Source: Herbiconiux sp. | GTDB lineage: Bacteria; Actinomycetota; Actinomycetes; Actinomycetales; Microbacteriaceae | Direction: 5' to 3' | DNA: 37,187 nt | Assembly (NCBI RefSeq): GCF_023264855.1 | Contig: NZ_JAHFUW010000044.1 | Location: 1 to 37,187 of the forward strand | In this document: positions 15,821-22,722 of the stretch, in pieces | How the letters are laid out: each line of letters begins with the position of its first letter | How positions within the stretch are numbered: the first letter of the stretch is position 1 | The notes under the pieces: generated by a model | The model's input: only the letters and a program-made list of their open reading frames with translations | The model's database searches: none | What the model was told of the DNA's origin: nothing | Program-made: the position numbers and the translations under genes

Positions 15821-16327
15821 CTACGGCGCGACGCTGCGGGAGGCGTCGGCCTCCTTGTTCTTCAGAGCGGTGTAGCCGTCGGACCGGGTGGGCGCGAACA
15901 CCCAGTAGCGGTAGAGCAGGAAGCGGAACGCCGTGGCCAGCACCAGCCCCACCACGTTGCCCGAGATGTTGTCGGCCAGCAGGCTGGTAAGGCCGAGGAG
16001 GTAGTGCGAGACGTAGAGGCAGGCGAGCGAGATGCCGAGGCCGATCACGGCGATCAGGCTGAACTCGGCGAGCTCGAGCAGGAAGTTCTTGCGGCGGTGC
16101 TCGCGGAAGGTCCAGTACCGGTTGCCGAACCAGGTGACCAGCGTCGAGATCGTGACCGAGATGAACTTGCCGCCGAGCGGGGTCTCGTACCAGCCGTCGC
16201 CCAGGGCGCCGGACCACAGCAGGTTCGAGATGCCGAGGTCGATGAAGTAGCCGACCAGCCCGACGACCCCGAACTTGAGGGCGTACCGCACCAGGCGTTC
16301 CCAGAGGTAGTCCCAGATCTTCTTCAC
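15821..16327 (-). CDS. GtrA-like small membrane protein
   Basis: 168-aa protein with four membrane segments typical of GtrA: FGVVGLVGYFIDLGISNLLW, a second with FISVTISTLVTWFGNRYWTF, and two more before a polar C-terminus. WFGNRYWTFREH is the family's best conserved block. GtrA-like proteins are thought to flip polyprenyl-linked sugars or to work with a DPM-like GT2. The GTG at 16327 is chosen because it gives a normal N-terminus (KKIWDYLWERLVRYALKFG); the frame is open further upstream but would add about 60 residues without membrane features. It diverges from the dehydrogenase operon with 151 bp between starts. Its GT2 partner may be the GT2 at 17681 or the DPM-like one at 3328 (inference). 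Confidence 0.85.
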   Translation of the reverse strand: MKKIWDYLWERLVRYALKFGVVGLVGYFIDLGISNLLWSGALGDGWYETPLGGKFISVTISTLVTWFGNRYWTFREHRRKNFLLELAEFSLIAVIGLGISLACLYVSHYLLGLTSLLADNISGNVVGLVLATAFRFLLYRYWVFAPTRSDGYTALKNKEADASRSVAP

Positions 16328-16397
16328 GAATTCGCCGTTCTCACCGATCGATGCGGGGCGGCGGTGTGCCGAGCCCTGAAGATGATAACCGACCCTG

Positions 16398-16429
16398 TAT
16401 CCTGACCCATGCTCTACTAGTGTCGACAC
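16398..16429 (+). promoter_or_regulatory. Possible promoter and palindrome upstream of the dehydrogenase operon
   Basis: TATCCT (16398-16403) resembles a -10 box; the same TGTATCCT octamer precedes the ABC-exporter permease gene. GTGTCGACAC (16420-16429) is a perfect 10-bp palindrome near the expected transcript start. No convincing -35 was seen. Confidence 0.3.
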
Positions 16430-16478
16430 GGACATCGGGGGTGGAGCGGCCCATGATAACGATGCGAGGTCAGACCTT

Positions 16479-17684
16479 TTGTCCACGAATTTCGAAAACG
16501 ACGTCGTCGTCATCGGGGGCGGCGGTCACGTCGGTCTTCCCCTCGCGATCGCGCTGGCCGACCGCGGTTCGCGGGTGGTCGTGTACGACCTCAGCGAGAA
16601 GGCCGTCGCCGGCATCCTGGCTGGCCGGATGCCGTTCAGCGAGCCGGGTGCCGAGCCCGTGCTGCAGAAGGCGCTGGCCGACGGCATGCTGACGGCGTCG
16701 ACGGATGCGGCGGTCGTCGCGACCGCCGAGAACGTGGTCGTGGTCATCGGCACGCCCGTCGACGAGCACCTGAACCCCGATCCGAACGCCATCCCCAAGG
16801 CGCTCGAAGCGTGCATGCCCTACTTCTCCGACGAGCAGCTGCTCATCCTGCGCAGCACCGTCTACCCGGGTGTCACCGCCTTGGTGGAGCGTCGCCTGCG
16901 CGAGGCGGGCCTGGGTACCGAGGTCGCGTTCTGCCCCGAGCGCATCGCCGAGCACAAGGCGATGGAAGAGCTGTTCACCCTCCCCCAGATCGTCTCCAGC
17001 CGCACCGCGACGGGCCGCGCTCGCGCCGCCGCGCTGTTCGGCACCCTCACCGAGCAGATCGTGCACCTCGAGCCCGAAGAGGCCGAGCTGGCGAAGCTGT
17101 TCACCAACACGTGGCGCTACATCAAATTCGCCGCGGCGAACCAGTTCTACATGATGGCGAACGACCGCGGTCTCGACTTCGAGAAGATCCGCAAGGGCCT
17201 CACGCACGACTACCCCCGCGCCAAAGACCTGCCGGGCCCCGGTTTCGCCGCCGGCCCGTGCCTGTTCAAAGACACCATGCAGCTCGCCGCGTTCAGCGAC
17301 AACAAGTTCGCGCTCGGCCACTCGGCCATGCAGGTGAACGAGGGGCTGCCGCTGTACATCGTCACGCAGCTCGAGAAGCGCTTCGACCTCGAGAACCTCA
17401 CCGTGGGCATCCTCGGCATGGCGTTCAAGGCCGGGTCGGACGACATCCGCTCGTCGCTCTCCTACAAGCTGCGCCGGGTGCTGAAGTTCCGGGCGAAGGC
17501 CGTCATCGGCACCGACCCGCACGTCACCGAGGAGACCGACGACACGCTGCTGCCGTTGGAGTCGGTGCTCGAGAAGGCCGACATCCTGATCGTCGCCACG
17601 CCGCATGCGGAATACCGCGACATCCAGACGGACAAGCCCGTCGCGGATGTCTGGAACCTGCTCGGCCAGGGGGTCCTGATTTGA
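16479..17684 (+). CDS. Nucleotide-sugar dehydrogenase (UDP-glucose/UDP-ManNAc dehydrogenase family)
   Basis: 401-aa cytoplasmic NAD-dependent dehydrogenase that would oxidise the C6 hydroxyl of a UDP-sugar to a carboxylate. The Rossmann motif is VVVIGGGGHVGLPLA (about 9-23). FCPERIAEHKAM (about 151-162) and AELAKLFTNTWRYIKFAAANQ (about 203-221) match the family. The catalytic Cys is in AGPCLFKDT (Cys261), where classical enzymes have GGxCxPKD, so the subfamily is unusual. C-terminal MAFKAGSDDIRSS is the usual second-domain motif. The start is TTG with GAGGT about 9 nt upstream; the nearby ATG is out of frame. Its stop overlaps the next TTG start, and a GT2 and an epimerase follow, so it supplies a uronic-acid or related donor. 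The exact sugar is unknown. Confidence 0.9.
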   Translation: MSTNFENDVVVIGGGGHVGLPLAIALADRGSRVVVYDLSEKAVAGILAGRMPFSEPGAEPVLQKALADGMLTASTDAAVVATAENVVVVIGTPVDEHLNPDPNAIPKALEACMPYFSDEQLLILRSTVYPGVTALVERRLREAGLGTEVAFCPERIAEHKAMEELFTLPQIVSSRTATGRARAAALFGTLTEQIVHLEPEEAELAKLFTNTWRYIKFAAANQFYMMANDRGLDFEKIRKGLTHDYPRAKDLPGPGFAAGPCLFKDTMQLAAFSDNKFALGHSAMQVNEGLPLYIVTQLEKRFDLENLTVGILGMAFKAGSDDIRSSLSYKLRRVLKFRAKAVIGTDPHVTEETDDTLLPLESVLEKADILIVATPHAEYRDIQTDKPVADVWNLLGQGVLI

Positions 17685-18466
17685 GCGAGGACCACCGCGC
17701 CTCGATCATCATCCCCGCCTACAACGAGGGCGAGGACATCGTTCCGGGGCTGGATCGCATCTTCGAGGCCGTGCACCTCGACGTCGAGGTGCTGGTGGTG
17801 GTCGACTCACCCGACGACACCACGGTTCCGGTGGTCGAGGCCTACGCCGCGCAGCATCCGGCTCTCCGGATCGCCGTCAACGACTACGGTCGCGGCCCCG
17901 CCTACGCCATCCGCTACGGCATCGACCACGCCACCAGCGACACCGTGGTGGTGACGATGGCCGACGGATGCGACGACCCCCGCCAGATCGACGACCTCGT
18001 GCGCCTGGTCGAACGCGGGGTCGTGGTGGCCGCCGCCTCGCGCTACATGCCGGGCGGCCAGCAGGTCGGCGGGCCGCGTTTCAAGGCCTTCCTCTCGCGC
18101 ACGGCCGGGATCACGCTGAACCTGTTCACGAACGCGGGCACCCGCGACGCCACCAACTCGTTCAAGGCCTACAACGCCGAGTTCGTGCGCCAGGTGGGCA
18201 TCGACTCGATCGACGGCTTCGAGATCGGGCTCGAGCTCACGGCCAAGGCCCGGCGCCTGCGCCGCCCGGTGGCCGAGATCCCCACCATCTGGCTGGACAG
18301 GGCGTTCGGCCAGTCGAACTTCAAGCTCGCCAAATGGCTCCCCAAGTACTTCCGGTGGTACCGTTTCGCGTTCGGCCGCCAGCTGACCCTCGACGAGCTG
18401 CACGAACTCGTCCGCACGACCCGCACCTCCCCCAGCCCCTCGAACACAAGGAAGCAGACGTCATGA
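17681..18466 (+). CDS. GT2 glycosyltransferase, polyprenyl-phosphate-sugar type
   Basis: 261-aa GT2 enzyme, DPM1-like but divergent. The N-terminus shows ASIIIPAYNEGEDIVPG, VLVVVDSPDDTT in place of VDDGSxD, and YGRGPAYAIRYGI in place of the NxGxGxA loop. VVVTMADGCDDPRQIDDL replaces the usual DxDGQHDP, keeping D-G-x-D-D for metal and substrate. NSFKAYNAEFV and FEIGLELTAKA follow. The lack of membrane segments suggests a soluble enzyme with membrane partners. The TTG start at 17681 overlaps the dehydrogenase stop by 4 nt (TTGA) and AGGGGG lies upstream. Its stop overlaps the epimerase start (ATGA). It may put the sugar made by its neighbours onto a lipid carrier (inference). Confidence 0.85.
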   Translation: MSEDHRASIIIPAYNEGEDIVPGLDRIFEAVHLDVEVLVVVDSPDDTTVPVVEAYAAQHPALRIAVNDYGRGPAYAIRYGIDHATSDTVVVTMADGCDDPRQIDDLVRLVERGVVVAAASRYMPGGQQVGGPRFKAFLSRTAGITLNLFTNAGTRDATNSFKAYNAEFVRQVGIDSIDGFEIGLELTAKARRLRRPVAEIPTIWLDRAFGQSNFKLAKWLPKYFRWYRFAFGRQLTLDELHELVRTTRTSPSPSNTRKQTS

Positions 18467-19488
18467 AGAAGGTCCTCGTCACCGGATCCGCAGGATTCAT
18501 CGGTGGTTACATCGTCGAAGAGCTGCTCGAGAAGGGCTACCAGGTCGTCGGAGTCGACAACTACTCCAAGTACGGCCCCGTGAAGAAGTCGTACGACGAG
18601 AACCCGAACTACGAGCTCGTGGTCGGCGACGTGCAAGACGTCGAGCTGATGACCCGTCTGCTGGAGGACTGCGACCACTTCATCGCCGGCGCCGCCCTCA
18701 TCGGCGGCATCTCCTACTTCCACACCTACGCCTACGACCTGCTGGCGCAGAACGAGCGCATCATCGCCTCGAGCGTGGATGCGGCCATCGCCGCCCACAA
18801 GAAGGGCCGCCTCGAGAAGGTGACCTACATGTCGAGCTCGATGGTGTTCGAGTCGACCGACCGCTGGCCCTCAAAAGAAGGCGACGAGCGCGAGGTTCCG
18901 CCGCCGCTGTCGTCCTACGGCTTCCAGAAGCTCGCCGTGGAGTACTTCGCCCGCGCCGCCTGGGACCAGTACAAGCTGCCCTACACGATCCTGCGACCCT
19001 TCAACTGCGTGGGCATCGGCGAGAGCCGCGCGCTCGGCGACGTCGAGATCGACTCGGGCAACGTGAAGCTCGCCATGAGCCACGTCGTGCCCGACCTCGT
19101 GCAGAAGGTGCTGAAGGGTCAGGACCCGCTGCACATCCTCGGCTCGGGCGAGCAGGTGCGCCACTACACCTACGGTGGCGACCTGGCCCGCGGCATCGTG
19201 CTCTCGCTCGACCACCCGGCCGCGCTGAACAACGACTTCAACGTCTCGACCGCCGAGGGCCACTCGGTGATCGAGCTCGCCGAGGTCATCTGGCGCAAGA
19301 TCAAGGGCCCGGACGTGCCGCTGAACGTCACCAGCGACCCCGGCTTCGAGTACGACGTGGCCAAGCGGGTTCCGGATGTCTCCAAGGCGAAGGAACTCCT
19401 CGGCTTCGAGGCGACCACTACGCTGGAGGACATGCTCGACGAGGTCATCCCGTGGATCGAGAACGCCGTCGCCGACGGCACCATCTAG
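18463..19488 (+). CDS. NAD-dependent epimerase/dehydratase (extended SDR)
   Basis: 341-aa nucleotide-sugar modifying SDR. The NAD site is GSAGFIGG (residues 8-15). MSSSMVFES (about 123-131) supplies the catalytic Ser, and SYGFQK gives Tyr152 and Lys156 of the YxxxK pair. LRPFNCVGIGE and RHYTYGGDLARGI match the substrate-binding region of UDP-sugar epimerases and decarboxylases. It likely converts the uronate product of the dehydrogenase two genes upstream, by C4 epimerisation or by decarboxylation; the sequence alone does not decide. The ATG overlaps the upstream stop and AAGGAAG precedes it. The protein has more Lys than its neighbours, which is normal for this family. Confidence 0.9.
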   Translation: MKKVLVTGSAGFIGGYIVEELLEKGYQVVGVDNYSKYGPVKKSYDENPNYELVVGDVQDVELMTRLLEDCDHFIAGAALIGGISYFHTYAYDLLAQNERIIASSVDAAIAAHKKGRLEKVTYMSSSMVFESTDRWPSKEGDEREVPPPLSSYGFQKLAVEYFARAAWDQYKLPYTILRPFNCVGIGESRALGDVEIDSGNVKLAMSHVVPDLVQKVLKGQDPLHILGSGEQVRHYTYGGDLARGIVLSLDHPAALNNDFNVSTAEGHSVIELAEVIWRKIKGPDVPLNVTSDPGFEYDVAKRVPDVSKAKELLGFEATTTLEDMLDEVIPWIENAVADGTI

Positions 19489-19510
19489 CTTCTACCTCAG
19501 TGGAGTCGAT

Positions 19511-20878
19511 CTGACGACAAGTCTCCGGGCGCGGCTCGCCACGTGGATCTTCGGACCCGTGGCGGCCGCGCCGCGACCTCTCTGGCGCGCCGGCATCGTC
19601 GTCGTCCTGATGTTCGCTGCCGGCATCCTGGTGGCGCTGACCCGACTTCCGTCGGATCAGTGGAACGTGCTCTGGGCCGAAGACGGCAATCAGTTCCTGA
19701 CGTCGGCGTTCCGCGTCGACTACCTCACGAACCTCTTCACCCCCTACGCCGGCTACATGCACCTGGTGCCGCGCACCGCGGCGCAGCTGGTGGCGGCGAT
19801 CGTGCCGACCAGCCACCTCGGCCTCGGCATGAACCTGTGCGGGGCCGCCGTCTGGTCGGCCGTGGCCCTCTCGGCGTTCGTGTTCACGCGGGGCCGCATC
19901 CAGGATCCGCTGCGCTGGGTGCTCTGGCTGCTCGTGCTGGTGCTGCCGATCGGCTCGATGGAGGTGGCCACCAACGTCTCGAACTCGCACTGGCTGCTGA
20001 TGTTCGGGCTGTTCATGGCGGTCTCCGCGCGGAGCGGCCCCGGGGCGGCCGGCGTCTTCCGCATCGTCTTCGCCTCGCTGCTGATCGTGGCCTCGGTGAT
20101 GAGCGACCCGCTGTCGCTCGCGTTCACGCCCTTCGTACTCGCTCGGGTCATCACCCTGCCGAAGCTGCGCGAGAACGTGGTCAGCGTGGTCTTCGTGGTG
20201 GCCGCGGCGATCCAGCTGATCGTGGTGTCGGGCACCGAGCGCGACCGCGGCGATCCGCAGGTGTCGCCGGTGCTGCAGCTGACCACGTACCTCGTGCGGG
20301 TGGTCTGGGGCGACCTGCTCGGCCAGCAGGCCGGCACGACCCTGTACAACGAACTGGGCCGCCATCCGGTGGTCGTCCTGGCCGGGGTGGTCGTTCTCGC
20401 CCTGGCCGTGCTGATCGTCGTGCGCTGGCGCCGCAGCGGCCTCGCGGCCCTCGCACTGGCCGGCTCGCTCGGCTTCTACGCCGTCGTGGCGGTGCTCACC
20501 TGGAACCGCTTCGGCCTGCAGCCGATCGGCGTGGAGGTGTACTGGGGCGGCCGCTATCTCGTGGTCCCGACCCTGCTGCTGCTCGTCTCGCTGGTGGCGA
20601 TGCTCAGCGTGTGGCTGCCCTCGGGCGGGCGGGAGCTGTCTCGAGGACGACGTGCCGGGCGGGCCGTCGGGATCGGGGTGGTCGCCGTTCTGCTGCTGCT
20701 TCCCGGGGTGTTCAACTACCAGGTGCCGGCCTACAAGGCGAACGTGCCGCCCCTGTCGGCCTCGGTCGTTAAGTTCCAGAGCGCCTGCACCGCCACGCCG
20801 ACGACGTCGGTCGCGGTGCCGATCGCGCCGCAGGGGTTCTCGTTCATCGTTCCGTGCGAGCGGATCCTGCAGAACTAA
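19511..20878 (+). CDS. Polytopic membrane protein, GT-C-like (function unknown)
   Basis: Membrane protein of about 455 aa with 10-11 hydrophobic segments. The first extracytoplasmic loop has WNVLWAEDGNQFLTSAF, an acidic motif placed as the catalytic loop in GT-C transferases, then YMHLVPRTAA. A late loop (GVEVYWGGRYLVV) and a final exported C-terminal domain of about 50 residues with two Cys follow. I do not recognise the family with certainty. It lies 22 nt after the epimerase stop and so is probably the last gene of that operon. The start is unclear: a CTG at 19511 is preceded by GTGGAG and gives a normal N-terminus, while the first GTG in frame is at 19559. There is no ATG before the first membrane segment. 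Confidence 0.75.
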   Translation: MTTSLRARLATWIFGPVAAAPRPLWRAGIVVVLMFAAGILVALTRLPSDQWNVLWAEDGNQFLTSAFRVDYLTNLFTPYAGYMHLVPRTAAQLVAAIVPTSHLGLGMNLCGAAVWSAVALSAFVFTRGRIQDPLRWVLWLLVLVLPIGSMEVATNVSNSHWLLMFGLFMAVSARSGPGAAGVFRIVFASLLIVASVMSDPLSLAFTPFVLARVITLPKLRENVVSVVFVVAAAIQLIVVSGTERDRGDPQVSPVLQLTTYLVRVVWGDLLGQQAGTTLYNELGRHPVVVLAGVVVLALAVLIVVRWRRSGLAALALAGSLGFYAVVAVLTWNRFGLQPIGVEVYWGGRYLVVPTLLLLVSLVAMLSVWLPSGGRELSRGRRAGRAVGIGVVAVLLLLPGVFNYQVPAYKANVPPLSASVVKFQSACTATPTTSVAVPIAPQGFSFIVPCERILQN

Positions 20879-20890
20879 CGTGAGGAATCC

Positions 20891-20954
20891 TCCCGAATCG
20901 GGATGATAGGGTTCCCGCGCGGCGCACATCAGGGGATTTGTACACTTGTAGAAT
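20891..20954 (+). promoter_or_regulatory. Inverted repeat and possible promoter before the GT-C-like gene
   Basis: TCCCGA-A-TCGGGA (20891-20903) is a perfect inverted repeat, possibly a terminator for the previous operon or an operator. TAGAAT (20949-20954) lies 9 nt before the ATG at 20964, and TAGGGT (20907-20912) is a second -10-like sequence. Confidence 0.35.
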
Positions 20955-20963
20955 TCAGGTCTC

Positions 20964-22709
20964 ATGTCACTTTGGATCATCCTGCTCGCGGTCCTGGCCT
21001 TCACCATCCCCGCGACCATCGTGGTCACCGCCGGGATGACCGTCACGAGACGCCTGTGGCTCGCGAATCCTCTGGTCGGGCCCTTGTACGGCGTGCTCGT
21101 GCTTGCACTCATCTCCTGGCTCGCGTTCCTGGCCTACTGGATCGCGCCGGCCGTCGGCGTGGTGTTCGGCAGCGCGGCACTCGTCGCCGCTCTGGTGGCC
21201 TTCGTGCAGGGCGGGCTGTGGCGGGAATGGCGCCAGGCCCTGCCGATCGGCGCCCTCATCGTGGGCGCGATCGTGTTCTACCTGGGCTTCACCTACCTCT
21301 GGGGCACCGACGGAGGCGTGTACGACGTCGTTCCGACCCGCTTCTTCCACTTCCGGATGCCGGCCGACAACCTGCTGCCCGGCATCTTCGGGCAGCACCT
21401 CGTAGCCGGCCAGCCCACCCACGCCATGCTCGGCGACTGGAACGGCGGCGACCGGCCACCGCTGCAGTCCGGCTTCGGCCTGCTGATGCGGCCGATCGTC
21501 GGGCTCGCCCAGCTGCTCACGGGCCATTCCCCCGTCGAGGAGATCCCCGAAGCCACCTCGTTCGCCTTCGACATGCTGCCGCAGCTGTTGTGGGTGCCCG
21601 CCGGCTACGCGCTGCTGCGGATGCTGTCGTTCCGCCGCTGGACGGCGGTCGGCGGCCTCGTGTTCGCCCTGATCATCCCCACGGTCATGGTCAACACGGT
21701 CTTCACCTGGCCGAAGATGCTGTCGGCCGCCCTTGTGCTGGCCGCGCTGGCCTTCCTGCTGGCGGCGAAGAAGACCCCCGAGCGCTTCGCCGTGTACTTC
21801 GGATCGGCCATCCTCGCCGCGGTCTTCGCCGTGCTCGCCCACGGCGCCGCCGCCTTCACCATCCCCGTGCTGCTGATCGTCGGCGTGTACGCGTTGCGCG
21901 GCCGGCCGCTGCGCCGCAGTCTCGCGGGCATCGGGATCGCGATCGGCGCGGGACTCGTGCTCTACGCGCCGTGGATCATCTACCAGCGGTTCGTCGACCC
22001 GCCCGGCGACCGGCTGCTGAAGTGGCACCTGGCCGGGATCACCCAGATCGACCCCCGTTCCTTCCTGCAGGCCTTCGTCGATCAGTACTCGTCGCTGACC
22101 TTCTCGCAGTTCCTCGCCAACCGGCTGCAGAACCTCTCGACTCTGTTCGGCTCCGATCGCTTCGCCCAGTTCAGCGATCCGAAGGCCGACCTCACCGTGG
22201 TGTTCCGGGTCGAGGACTGGACGAGCACGATGTTCGCGATCGGGATCATCGCGACCGTGCTGCTGACCATGGCCGTGGTGAGCCTGGCCGGCCGGTGGCG
22301 CAGCCTCAGCACGTCGGAACGGCCACGGCTGGTGCTGCTCGGCGGGATGCTGGCATCCGTCGTGATCTGGGTGCTCGTGCTGTTCACCCCCAACCAGGCG
22401 ATCGTGCCGCACGGCTCGCACGCCTGGATCCTCGTGCTCACCATGGTGCCGTTCGCCTGGCTGCTCGAGTGGGCGCCGCGCACCGGAGTGGTGCTGCTGT
22501 GCGTGCAGGCCGCGTTCGGCGTGACGCTGTACTTCCGCGACCTCTACGATCCGACCTCGCGGTTCTCCCCGAGCGCAGCGCTGGTGAGCTTCGTCGGACT
22601 GCTGTTCCTGCTGGTGGTGCCGCTGCTGCTGGCCCGCCGAGGCGAGCGGATGAGCTCGCCCGACGAGCTGGCCGGCACCCGCAGAGCCGCCCGCGCACCC
22701 GCCCGCTGA
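20964..22709 (+). CDS. Large polytopic membrane protein, GT-C-like (function unknown)
   Basis: 581-aa inner-membrane protein with about 13 membrane segments. The loop after the fourth segment reads FTYLWGTDGGVYDVVPTRFFH and is followed by GDWNGGDRPPLQSGF. An acidic loop followed by RPPL is typical of PMT-like GT-C glycosyltransferases, which use polyprenyl-phosphate sugars outside the cell. A long extracytoplasmic loop (about 355-425, with FVDQYSSLTFSQFLANRLQNL) would carry acceptor contacts. The short C-terminal tail is basic. It starts 85 nt after the previous gene and ends 13 nt from the convergent repeat protein. Assignment to a named family is not possible by eye. Confidence 0.8.
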   Translation: MSLWIILLAVLAFTIPATIVVTAGMTVTRRLWLANPLVGPLYGVLVLALISWLAFLAYWIAPAVGVVFGSAALVAALVAFVQGGLWREWRQALPIGALIVGAIVFYLGFTYLWGTDGGVYDVVPTRFFHFRMPADNLLPGIFGQHLVAGQPTHAMLGDWNGGDRPPLQSGFGLLMRPIVGLAQLLTGHSPVEEIPEATSFAFDMLPQLLWVPAGYALLRMLSFRRWTAVGGLVFALIIPTVMVNTVFTWPKMLSAALVLAALAFLLAAKKTPERFAVYFGSAILAAVFAVLAHGAAAFTIPVLLIVGVYALRGRPLRRSLAGIGIAIGAGLVLYAPWIIYQRFVDPPGDRLLKWHLAGITQIDPRSFLQAFVDQYSSLTFSQFLANRLQNLSTLFGSDRFAQFSDPKADLTVVFRVEDWTSTMFAIGIIATVLLTMAVVSLAGRWRSLSTSERPRLVLLGGMLASVVIWVLVLFTPNQAIVPHGSHAWILVLTMVPFAWLLEWAPRTGVVLLCVQAAFGVTLYFRDLYDPTSRFSPSAALVSFVGLLFLLVVPLLLARRGERMSSPDELAGTRRAARAPAR

Positions 22710-22722
22710 GGCGGGCTCCGGG

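Noticed and set aside
16328-16513. Longer N-terminus of the GtrA-like protein
   Set aside because: The extra 60 or so residues have no membrane or conserved features and run through the divergent promoter region.
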